Positions 7,806-15,395 of a stretch of DNA of 64,000 bases are shown one piece after another (position 1 is the stretch's first letter; every line of letters begins with the position of its first letter). The notes below the pieces were generated by a model, which had not been told where the DNA came from, searched no databases, and was given only the letters and a program-made list of their open reading frames with translations. Made by a program: the position numbers and the translations under genes. The stretch comes from an uncultured Bacillota bacterium (GTDB lineage: Bacteria > Bacillota_I > Bacilli_A > RFN20 > CAG-826): assembly GCA_949293555.1 (NCBI GenBank), contig CASFDV010000002.1, forward strand, positions 356,210 to 420,209, in the 5' to 3' direction.

Positions 7806-7909
7806 GAATGTTTTGCGATACTTCCTGTATGCGGTTTCATGTCTGTGATGTAGTCTCATGATGTTTCCTGGACGATGTTTTCAGGAAGGCGATGAGGACC
7901 TTCCCCATC

Positions 7910-7938
7910 GAAAAAGGCGGCCTCTCAGGGAGGCCGCC
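7910..7938 (-). terminator. Terminator of the GNAT-like gene
   Basis: On the minus strand a nine-base-pair stem GGCGGCCTC/GAGGCCGCC is followed by TTTTT, five bases beyond the stop codon. Confidence 0.85.
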
Positions 7939-7942
7939 CAGG

Positions 7943-9064
7943 CTAGGCGATCTTCTTGAGGAACGCCCGCCTTCTCTTGTGTAGGATAGTCTCGAAGCGC
8001 GACCAGTTGTTCTGGATGTTCTCGTTGTCCTCGAGGTTGAGGTTCGTCTCGCAGTGCTCGATGTTCCCTTCCTTCAGCATGAGCTGGAGCTCGTGGAAGA
8101 TCGCCCAGGCCACCCCGCTGTTCTGATACTTCCTGTCGATCGCGATGAGGGCGAGGTCGAGGACCTTCGGCTTCCTCACGGCATGGAGGAGACGGAGGAG
8201 CGCGATAGGAGTGAGCCTTCCCCCGGACTTCTGGAGGGCCTCCCCGATCGAGGGGAAGCAGAGCCCGACGCAGACGACCTTGTCATTCTCGTCGACGATG
8301 ATGCGGAGCCAGCGCGCGGAGATGACGAGCTTGAACGTCTTGATGAGCTCCTCCCTCTCGCCCTTGGAGAAGGGGACGGTCTGGTAGAGGTCCTTGTAGG
8401 CGTCGTCGATGAGGTCGAAGAAGGCGTCCCCGTAGCGGTCCACGATCTTCCTCGTCGACATCCCGCGGACGACATGGAGCCTCGCCCGTTCCATCGTCCT
8501 CTCCACGATCCGCCCGATCTTGGGGTCGATCTCCCTGGGGGCGAAGATCTTCCTCTCCACCCAGTCGACCTCCTTCTCGTACCCTTCCTTCTCGATGAGG
8601 CGCTGGTAGTAGTCGAAGTTATATTGCTCCTCGAAGGTCGAGAGCTGGTCGAAGCCCTCGATGAGGAGGCCCTCGCGGTCGAGGTCGCTATAGCCAAGAG
8701 GGCCGCATACCTCGTCCATCCCGCGTTCCCTGGCGAACTCCTCCACCTTGGAAAGGAGGAGGTGGGCCACCTCCTGGTCGTCGATGGCGTCGAACCTCGT
8801 GAAGCGGACCCTCTTCTGGCCCCTTCTCTCGTTGGAAGTCCTGGAGAGGATCGCCTGGACGCGCCCGACGATCCTCTTCCCGTCATAGACGGAGTAGAAG
8901 GCGACCTCGTTGTCCTTCCGGTGGTAGTCGTCCTCGCGGAACAGCTTCTTCTCGTCTCCGTATAGCGGCGGGACGAAATAGGGGTTCCCCTTGTAAAGGC
9001 GGAGCGGGAACTCGATGAAATCGCGGATTTCCTTCCTGCTTCTTACCTCTATGAGCTTGTACAT
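7943..9064 (-). CDS. GNAT-superfamily acetyltransferase-like protein
   Basis: A 373-residue soluble protein of the long GNAT-like family common in Clostridia and Bacilli (N-terminal LRLYKGNPYFVPPLYGDEKK, then a beta-rich region with a GRVQAILS strand). It probably has two GNAT lobes. The C-terminal half contains an IDRKYQNSGVAWAIF segment that looks like the acetyl-CoA-binding loop and helix. The substrate of this family is unknown. AAGGAGGAG lies eight bases before the ATG, a conventional start. Confidence 0.7.
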   Translation of the reverse strand: MYKLIEVRSRKEIRDFIEFPLRLYKGNPYFVPPLYGDEKKLFREDDYHRKDNEVAFYSVYDGKRIVGRVQAILSRTSNERRGQKRVRFTRFDAIDDQEVAHLLLSKVEEFARERGMDEVCGPLGYSDLDREGLLIEGFDQLSTFEEQYNFDYYQRLIEKEGYEKEVDWVERKIFAPREIDPKIGRIVERTMERARLHVVRGMSTRKIVDRYGDAFFDLIDDAYKDLYQTVPFSKGEREELIKTFKLVISARWLRIIVDENDKVVCVGLCFPSIGEALQKSGGRLTPIALLRLLHAVRKPKVLDLALIAIDRKYQNSGVAWAIFHELQLMLKEGNIEHCETNLNLEDNENIQNNWSRFETILHKRRRAFLKKIA

Positions 9065-9119
9065 GCCCTCTCCTCCTTAAGTCCCAAGTATTTTGGGCGA
9101 AGGAGCGGGGAAATGCTCC

Positions 9120-10031
9120 CTACTCCTCGGAAACTGACTCGGAGAACGCCTTTTCCCTCGCGATTTGCGCGTTTCTTTCCCATTTCGGGAAGAGGGAAAG
9201 GAACCAGCGGTGCTTCTTCTTGAACTCCTCGTCCTCCTTCGGGGAAGAGGACTCGATGGCCCTGAGGGGATACGCCCCGTTCACCTTCCACCGGTCGAAG
9301 AGGCCCATATGGATGGCGTCCTTCGGGCAATGGAAGGCGCAGCGCATGCATAGGAGGCAGTTTCTACCGAAAAGGATCTTCCCTTCCTCAAGCCTTATGT
9401 TCTTCCTCGGGCAGGAACGGACGCACTGGAGGCAGGAGACGCACCTAGTGGGGTCTACTGCGTAGCCACGTGCCGCCAAGGGGCCGGCGAAGCGCTCGAT
9501 CCGGAAGAACCACCCGACGGGGGAGAGGAGGACCCTTTCCTTAGGGGAGGACGTCTCGTCTTTCCTGAGCTTCCTCAGGAAGGCGTCGAGCAGGAGGCGA
9601 TCGCCCTCCAGGATCCTCTTCACCAGGAAGTCCGGGTAGCGGAAATGGATGTTGTAGGGCATGAGGAGATGCCATTCCCCGTAGAAGGGCTTCCCGGAAC
9701 GCTTGATCCTCCTGAGCAAAGTCCTCGAGGAGGCGTCGTTCAGGAAGTGGGGCTCCCCGCTTTGCTTGAGGATCGCGTAGGCCTTGCCCCGTGAGAAATC
9801 GAGTTTCCTTATGTACCTTTCGTAGTCCATGGGCATGTTGAAGGCATGGATCGGATAGCTGAAGACGACGAGGTCGAACTCCCCGATGTCCGGGGCAGGG
9901 CCCTTGTCTTCGATGGAGTGGAGGAGAACGGAAAAATCTCCTTCTTTCTCCATTCTTTTCTTCAATACTTCAAGCATGGCCTTCGTATGGCCGGTGCCGG
10001 AGAAGTAGAGGACGAGCGCCTTTCCCTTCAT
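9120..10031 (-). CDS. EFR1-type flavodoxin/ferredoxin fusion
   Basis: Electron-transfer protein of 303 residues. The N-terminal flavodoxin-like domain has an FMN-binding loop (YFSGTGHTKAM). The C-terminal domain has two 4Fe-4S motifs, C-x2-C-x2-C-x3-C (CVSCLQCVRSCP and CLLCMRCAFHCP), as in bacterial ferredoxins. This is the architecture of EFR1-family ferredoxins; the partner is unknown. The frame runs open to 10202, but the ATG at 10031 is chosen because it overlaps the stop of the SDR gene (ATGA), indicating translational coupling, and starts exactly at the flavodoxin domain. Confidence 0.85.
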   Translation of the reverse strand: MKGKALVLYFSGTGHTKAMLEVLKKRMEKEGDFSVLLHSIEDKGPAPDIGEFDLVVFSYPIHAFNMPMDYERYIRKLDFSRGKAYAILKQSGEPHFLNDASSRTLLRRIKRSGKPFYGEWHLLMPYNIHFRYPDFLVKRILEGDRLLLDAFLRKLRKDETSSPKERVLLSPVGWFFRIERFAGPLAARGYAVDPTRCVSCLQCVRSCPRKNIRLEEGKILFGRNCLLCMRCAFHCPKDAIHMGLFDRWKVNGAYPLRAIESSSPKEDEEFKKKHRWFLSLFPKWERNAQIAREKAFSESVSEE

Positions 10032-10927
10032 CTTGCTTTCCAGCCAAGGGCGAAGGAAAGCGCCTCCTTGGATTCCTCCTTCAGCCAATCGGGAAGCTTC
10101 GTTTCCCCTGGCTTCCCCCATGCGTGGAAGAGCCCGCGGGGGCCTAGCCACCTTTCTTTCCCGTCGAAGTCCCTCGCCCCGGCCTCGTAGACGGAAAGGC
10201 ATGCTTTCCTCGGGGACATGAAGATCTTCCTCATGATGGGAGGGGCGACCTTGTAGAACCAGGAGGGGTAGGCCTTGTTCTTGGGATCGAAGAGGTCGGT
10301 GCAGCTCACCCCGGGGTGGGCGAAGCGAACGTCCGCGCCTTCATCTTGAAGCCCCATGAGCGCGGACATGAGGAGGCTTTTCGAAAGCGCGTAGCTCATC
10401 GTCCTCCCGCCCGCGCCGTTCATCGTCTCCTCAGGCCTCGTCCAGTCGATCGCCTCCCGCGCCTTCCTCGTCTTCCCGAGGGTCGCCGTGAGGGAGGAGA
10501 CGGCGGCGATGCGGATGCCAGGACATATTTCCAGCAATGCGCGGATGAAGCGGACGGGCTCCACGTAGTTGATGAGGTAGGTCCTTTCGAGACCCGAGGA
10601 TACGTCCGGGGCCTGGTGGTAGATTCCGGCGACGTTGAAGAAAAGCCGGCATCCGGAGGAGCGGATCTCTTGAAGGGATTCCTCGAGCGTCTCAGGAAGA
10701 TCGAAGTCGAAGGAAAGCGCCTTCGCCTTGGTCCCGTACTGCTTCTTGAACTTATCTGCGAGGGCCTCTCCCTTCTTCACGTCCCTCACCAGGAGGAGAA
10801 GCTCCGCGCCTTCCTCGGCCAGGCGCTCGGCCAGGGCGCCCCCGATGCCGCCGGTCGCCCCGTTGAGGGCGACGGGCTTCCCGAGGATATCGGCAGGGAT
10901 CTTGGAAGAAGGCTGGCTCTCTTGCAT
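10028..10927 (-). CDS. Short-chain dehydrogenase/reductase
   Basis: A 299-residue NAD(P)-dependent oxidoreductase with a Rossmann fold. It shows the cofactor motif NGATGGIGGALA (about 22-33), the structural NVAG motif and the catalytic Y-x3-K (SYALSK, about 177-181) with an upstream VSSLTA serine. The substrate is not predictable. It is co-transcribed with the EFR1 ferredoxin gene through an ATGA overlap, so the two may share a redox reaction. TAAAAT ends six bases before the ATG with no ribosome binding site, a leaderless start divergent from the gene at 11018. Confidence 0.85.
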   Translation of the reverse strand: MQESQPSSKIPADILGKPVALNGATGGIGGALAERLAEEGAELLLLVRDVKKGEALADKFKKQYGTKAKALSFDFDLPETLEESLQEIRSSGCRLFFNVAGIYHQAPDVSSGLERTYLINYVEPVRFIRALLEICPGIRIAAVSSLTATLGKTRKAREAIDWTRPEETMNGAGGRTMSYALSKSLLMSALMGLQDEGADVRFAHPGVSCTDLFDPKNKAYPSWFYKVAPPIMRKIFMSPRKACLSVYEAGARDFDGKERWLGPRGLFHAWGKPGETKLPDWLKEESKEALSFALGWKAR

Positions 10928-11017
10928 AGGAACATTTTACAAGGCAGGGGGCCGCTCCATCCATAAGCCCCTCCTCTTTCCCAACATCCAGCAAGCGGAG
11001 TCGGATAGAATCGCCGC

Positions 11018-11512
11018 ATGGATTTCCAATACCGGACGGCGACTCCAGATGACCTCCCTGAGATACTTTCCCTGAGGCGGGAGGTGATCCGGGGGCTAGA
11101 GGAGGAGGGGCTTTTCATCTGGGACGATGAATATCCTTCCGAGCCCCTTTTCGCCGAGGATATCCAAGGCGGGCGCGCCCGGCTCCTTGTTTCGGGAGAA
11201 CGGGTTCTCGGCTTCGCGTCCCTAGGGGTGGCGGAGGAAGAGTTCGGGGAAGGGGTCTTCGATGTCCCTGGCCTCATGACGTTCTCGCGCCTGATGGTCC
11301 GGAAGGAGTTCCGGGGGATGGGAGGAGGGCGCGCTCTCGTCGGAAGCCTCCTGCAGGAGCTCAAGGAGCAAGGCGCCCCCGGGGTCGGGATCCTCGTCCA
11401 CCCGGTGAACGCAGGGGCTCTTCGTTTCTACGGCAAGCTTTCCTTCGAGGATCTCGGCCCCATCAGGAACGAGTGGGGAGAGTTCGTTCGCTTCCGCTTC
11501 CTATTCGAGTAG
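11018..11512 (+). CDS. GNAT N-acetyltransferase
   Basis: The 164-residue protein is a single GNAT domain. Motif A reads SRLMVRKEFRGMGGGRALVG with the acetyl-CoA-binding R-x-x-G-x-G (RGMGGG, about residues 100-105), and motif B has NAGALRFYGKLSFEDLG. Acceptor unknown. TAGAAT (11006-11011) ends six bases before the ATG, giving another leaderless start divergent from the SDR gene. Confidence 0.85.
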   Translation: MDFQYRTATPDDLPEILSLRREVIRGLEEEGLFIWDDEYPSEPLFAEDIQGGRARLLVSGERVLGFASLGVAEEEFGEGVFDVPGLMTFSRLMVRKEFRGMGGGRALVGSLLQELKEQGAPGVGILVHPVNAGALRFYGKLSFEDLGPIRNEWGEFVRFRFLFE

Positions 11513-11631
11513 TGGAAGGAGTTTCTGATAAGGTGCCATCGAGCATTTTTCGTGGTGTCCGCAGTTTATTGCATGTTCGATCTTGCTAGGTGCTCTAACC
11601 TTTCCTCGTTCCTATCCGTTATCCTTAGGAC

Positions 11632-12282
11632 ATGAAGAAGGTCGATGAACGTTATTTCATCCGGAAGCCGGACGAGCCTGCCACGGAGGATATCGACGCG
11701 GTCCTCGCGGAAGGGGAGAGCATCCTTTGGCGCGGGAAGCCCAACAAGAAGTCCTACGTCTGGAACAGCGCCCTGAAGTTCATGGGGTTCGCGATCCTCT
11801 GGCTTCTCTTCGACGGCTTCGCGATCGTCATGATGGCTTCATTTCCCGGGATGCCCTGGTTTCTCTACATCATCATCGGGGTCTTCTTCCTTTTCCATCT
11901 CGTTCCCGTGTGGATGTGGATCTACTCCATGGTGACCGCAGGACGGCGCCACAAGATGGAGGAATACGCCTTCACCGACCGCCGCATCATCGTGAGGAAG
12001 GGCATGGTCGGAGCAAGGATCCAGAGCATCCTCTATAGCGACCTCACTTCCGTGAACCTCAGGGTCGGCCTCATCGAGAAGATGTGCAAGGTAGGGGACA
12101 TCTACATCGTCGCGGGGAAGGAAACCGCCGTGCTCGAGGACCTCGAGGACCCGCAGTTCCTTTATTCGCGCCTCCAAGGGATCGCCAACGACATCAAGGC
12201 GGACATCCTCTACCCGAACGCCCTCCGCCCCGGGGAGAACCCCGGCTACAAGACGAGCTACAGGGGCGAGGACAAGAAGTAG
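11632..12282 (+). CDS. Membrane protein with bacterial PH (bPH2-like) domain
   Basis: A 216-residue protein. The N-terminal ILWRGKPNKKSYVW segment is typical of YdbT/YdbS-like proteins. Two transmembrane helices (about 45-68 and 73-97) are followed by a bacterial PH domain (about 105-190: YAFTDRRIIVRKGMVG, then an IPYSDLTSV-like strand). Such proteins sit in the membrane with the PH domain in the cytoplasm; function is poorly known. TATCCT (11620-11625) ends six bases before the ATG (leaderless). The preceding 118-base gap shows nothing else. It converges on the UvrA2-like gene with eight bases between stops. Confidence 0.75.
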   Translation: MKKVDERYFIRKPDEPATEDIDAVLAEGESILWRGKPNKKSYVWNSALKFMGFAILWLLFDGFAIVMMASFPGMPWFLYIIIGVFFLFHLVPVWMWIYSMVTAGRRHKMEEYAFTDRRIIVRKGMVGARIQSILYSDLTSVNLRVGLIEKMCKVGDIYIVAGKETAVLEDLEDPQFLYSRLQGIANDIKADILYPNALRPGENPGYKTSYRGEDKK

Positions 12283-12290
12283 CCTTTCGC

Positions 12291-14768
12291 CTAGAGATAG
12301 CGTCCGGTCAGGCTTTCCGGGAAGGCCTTGATATCCTCGGGAGTCCCTTCCGCGACGATCCGCCCGCCTTCCTTTCCGCCGCCCGGGCCCATGTCGACGA
12401 CCCAGTCGGCGTTCCGGATGAAATCGACGTCATGCTCGATGACAAGGAGGGTCGCCCCTTTCCCCACGAGCCCGTCAAGCACGTGGAGGAGGGTTTCCAC
12501 GTCCTTCGGGTGGAGCCCGATCGTCGGCTCGTCGAAGACGAAGAGGGTGTCTTCCTGCTCTTTTCCGAGTTCCTCGGCAAGCTTCAGCCTCTGGGCTTCC
12601 CCTCCGGACAGGGCCGGCGTGCTTTCCCCGAGCGTGAGGTAGCCGAGCCCCAGCTCTTCCAGGACGGATAGCTTCCGCGCGATGCTCGGGTAGCCCTTGA
12701 GAAGGAGGCGGGCCCGGGAGACCGTCTCCCCCATGAGCTCAGGAAGAGAAATATCCGTCCCGCCGTCGCAGGGAATCCTGTACCGGAGCGTTCTCTCCGA
12801 GTACCTTCCCCCGTGGCAGCGAGGGCAGGGGATCTCGACGTCGGGGAGGAACTGGACGTCGAGGCTGATGGTCCCGGTCCCGTCGCACTCCGGGCAGCGG
12901 AGGGAGCCGGTGTTGTAGGAGAAGTCTCCCGCATGTAGGCCGTCTTCCTTCGAAGACTGCGATTTCGCGAATTTCATGCGGAGTTCGTCATGGATATTCG
13001 CGTATGTCGCGACGGTAGAGCGGACGTTCGCCCCGATGGGAGTGGCGTCCACGAGCCGGACCCTCCTTATGCCCTCGTGACGGATCTCAAGGACATGGGA
13101 GGGGAGAGGCTCCCCCTTCAGGGATCGCTCCATCCCCGCGACCAGGCTTTCGAGGACCATCGTGGTCTTGCCGGAGCCCGAGACGCCGGTCACCGCGACG
13201 AGCCTCCCTTTCGGGATCCTCATGGAAAGGGGGCGAACCGTGTGGATGGCGCCTGTCCTCATGGAAATCTCCCCGTTCCGGAACATGTCCTCTCTCGCTG
13301 CCCTTTCCCGGACTGCGCCCATCGTCCCCTTGAGGTAGGGGGCGATCTGGCTTCCTGGGCTTTCCATCGCTTCTTCCAAAGGCCCTTGGGCGATGATTTC
13401 CCCGCCCTCCTCGCCGGAGCCGGGGCCCATCTCGACGAGATGGTCCGCGGCAAGGAGGATCCGCGGGTCATGGTCCACCAGGAGGACGGTGTTCCCGTCT
13501 TCCTTCAGGTCTTCCATGACCTTCAGGAGGCCTTCCTGGTTCGATGGGTGGAGGCCGATCGAAGGCTCGTCGAGGACATAGAGGACCCCGGTCGTGCGGT
13601 TCCTGACCGCCCGGGCGAGGATGACCCTCTGGCGTTCCCCGGTCGAAAGCGTGCTCCCGGCCCGGTCAAGCGAAAGGTAGCCGAGCCCGAGGGCGACGAG
13701 GCGCCTGGCGGGCACGAGGAGGCTTTCGAGGATCGCTTCCGCCATCGGGCGCATTTCCGAGGGAAGGCTTCCCGGGACCTCCTGGGCCCAAGCGAGCAGA
13801 TCTTCCAAGGGAAGCGCGCACGCCTCGTCGAGATGGAGCCCGTGGAGAACGGGGTCCCTTGCCCTTCCGGAAAGCCTCGTCCCGTGGCAGCGGGGGCATG
13901 TCCCTTCCTTGAGGAAGCGCTCGACCCTCTTCATGCCGCTTTCGTCCTTGACCTTCGAAAGGGCGTTCAGCACGGTCTTCTTCGCCGAGTAGTAGGTGAA
14001 GTCGAGCTCCGCCAGCTGCTCCGTCCCTCCCTTGGGGCGATAGAGGATGTGCTTCTTCTCCATCGGGCCGTCGATGACGATCCTTTTCTCTTCTTCCGTC
14101 AGGTCCTTGTAGGGGACATCCGTCCTCACCCCCATCGCCCGGCATACGTCCGTCATCAAGGACCACATCAGGGACTTCCAGGGCGCGACCGCGCCTTCTT
14201 CGATCGAAAGGCTTTCATCGGGGACGAGGGCGTTCTCGTCCACCTCCCGCACGATCCCGGTGCCCTGGCACTCGGGGCAGGCTCCTTCCGAATTGAAGGA
14301 AAGCTCCTCCGCGGAGGGCGCGCGGAAGCTCGCCCCGCATTCCGGGCAGCGGAGCGCCTTCCCGAGGGCGACGTCCAGCGAGGGCGGGACCATATGCCCG
14401 TTCGGGCACTTATGGGAAGCCAGCCTCGAGAACATGAGGCGGAGGGAGCTCAGGAGCTCGCTCATGGTGCCGAACGTCGAGCGGATCCCCGGGACGGGGG
14501 GCCGCTGGTGGAGGGCGAGCGCGGCCGGGACGTGCCGGATCTCGTCGACCTCGGCCCTTGCCTCGCCTGTCATCCTCCTCCTCGTGTACGTCGAAAGGGA
14601 CTCCAGGTAGCGGCGCGACCCCTCGCGGTAAAGGACGCCAAGGGCGAGCGAGCTCTTCCCGGAGCCCGACACCCCGGCGATCCCGACGATCTTCCCCAGG
14701 GGAATGTCGACGTCGATCCCCTTCAGGTTATGGACTTTCGCGCCCCGTACTTCGATCTTCTTTTCCAC
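12291..14768 (-). CDS. UvrA2-like ABC ATPase (short excinuclease UvrA paralogue)
   Basis: An 825-residue protein with two ABC ATPase halves: Walker A motifs GVSGSGKSS (about 33-41) and GVSGSGKTT (about 531-539), and signatures STGERQR and LSGGEAQR. It has UvrA-type zinc modules (CPECGA...[26 protein letters not shown]...CPRCHGG). It is about 115 residues shorter than housekeeping UvrA. The sequence passes directly from the [11 protein letters not shown] region to the zinc module, so the UvrB-binding domain appears to be missing, as in class II UvrA (UvrA2/DrrC). That class is linked to DNA-damaging drug tolerance rather than normal repair. It starts with GTG; TATCCT ends six bases upstream (leaderless). 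Confidence 0.8.
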   Translation of the reverse strand: MEKKIEVRGAKVHNLKGIDVDIPLGKIVGIAGVSGSGKSSLALGVLYREGSRRYLESLSTYTRRRMTGEARAEVDEIRHVPAALALHQRPPVPGIRSTFGTMSELLSSLRLMFSRLASHKCPNGHMVPPSLDVALGKALRCPECGASFRAPSAEELSFNSEGACPECQGTGIVREVDENALVPDESLSIEEGAVAPWKSLMWSLMTDVCRAMGVRTDVPYKDLTEEEKRIVIDGPMEKKHILYRPKGGTEQLAELDFTYYSAKKTVLNALSKVKDESGMKRVERFLKEGTCPRCHGTRLSGRARDPVLHGLHLDEACALPLEDLLAWAQEVPGSLPSEMRPMAEAILESLLVPARRLVALGLGYLSLDRAGSTLSTGERQRVILARAVRNRTTGVLYVLDEPSIGLHPSNQEGLLKVMEDLKEDGNTVLLVDHDPRILLAADHLVEMGPGSGEEGGEIIAQGPLEEAMESPGSQIAPYLKGTMGAVRERAAREDMFRNGEISMRTGAIHTVRPLSMRIPKGRLVAVTGVSGSGKTTMVLESLVAGMERSLKGEPLPSHVLEIRHEGIRRVRLVDATPIGANVRSTVATYANIHDELRMKFAKSQSSKEDGLHAGDFSYNTGSLRCPECDGTGTISLDVQFLPDVEIPCPRCHGGRYSERTLRYRIPCDGGTDISLPELMGETVSRARLLLKGYPSIARKLSVLEELGLGYLTLGESTPALSGGEAQRLKLAEELGKEQEDTLFVFDEPTIGLHPKDVETLLHVLDGLVGKGATLLVIEHDVDFIRNADWVVDMGPGGGKEGGRIVAEGTPEDIKAFPESLTGRYL

Positions 14769-14833
14769 AAGATGAGGATACCACCGGCCGGAACGAGGTT
14801 GCCCTTTGGAGGGGAAGCGCTATCATTCGCGCT

Positions 14834-15331
14834 ATGGAAATCAAGAAAGCAAGCCTGTTCCTCCTTGCCGCCGGCGCCCTGCTCCTCGCCGGGTGCGGAC
14901 AAGGAGACCCTTCTTCCGCTTCCTCCTCAACCGAGGAGGGAAGCTCCTCCGTGAACGGGGGAGCGAGCGCCAGCGCGTCCGCTTCCGTTGAGGAAGAGGA
15001 CGGGAAGACCCTCCGCGGCACCTTCCCCAGCGACTGGGACGCCTTCACCGACGACCCCGTCTTCATGGTGTGGGCCTGGGGCGAGGGGATGGACGCCACC
15101 TATTACGAAGGCGAGCCCCTGAAGGAGGAGAACGCGATTCAGATCGTCGTCGACGAGGCGGTCGACGGGCTTCTCGTCCAGCGCTGGAACCCGGGCGCGA
15201 CGATGCTTCCCGAGGAAGGCGCGACTTCCTTCGTCGAGGACGGTGTCCCCGAAGGCGAGATCTGGAACAAGTCCGAGGACGTCACGGAGTTCGGGGAGGA
15301 CGGCTCCTTCTCGATCGTCTGGAAGCAGTAG
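14834..15331 (+). CDS. Small Ser-rich lipoprotein with beta-sandwich domain
   Basis: A 165-residue lipoprotein with a lipobox LLLAGC (lipidated Cys21), then a Ser/Ala-rich linker to about residue 55. The compact C-terminal domain (FMVWAWGEGMDATYYEG, later WNPGATMLP and WNKSEDVTEF) resembles the starch-binding CBM25/26-like modules found in gut Bacilli; that resemblance is by eye only. TATCAT (14821-14826) ends seven bases before the ATG (leaderless). The frame opens much earlier inside the divergent UvrA2 gene, and that part is spurious. Confidence 0.75.
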   Translation: MEIKKASLFLLAAGALLLAGCGQGDPSSASSSTEEGSSSVNGGASASASASVEEEDGKTLRGTFPSDWDAFTDDPVFMVWAWGEGMDATYYEGEPLKEENAIQIVVDEAVDGLLVQRWNPGATMLPEEGATSFVEDGVPEGEIWNKSEDVTEFGEDGSFSIVWKQ

Positions 15332-15348
15332 GCATTGCCGATGCAAGC

Positions 15349-15379
15349 GAAAGGGGAGGCGCCGAAGCCTCCCCTTTCC
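15349..15379. terminator. Bidirectional terminator between lipoprotein and ABC exporter genes
   Basis: An 11-base-pair stem AAAGGGGAGGC/GCCTCCCCTTT with loop GCCGAA can serve both convergent genes. Confidence 0.8.
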
Positions 15380-15395
15380 TCATGCCTTCGGGGGA

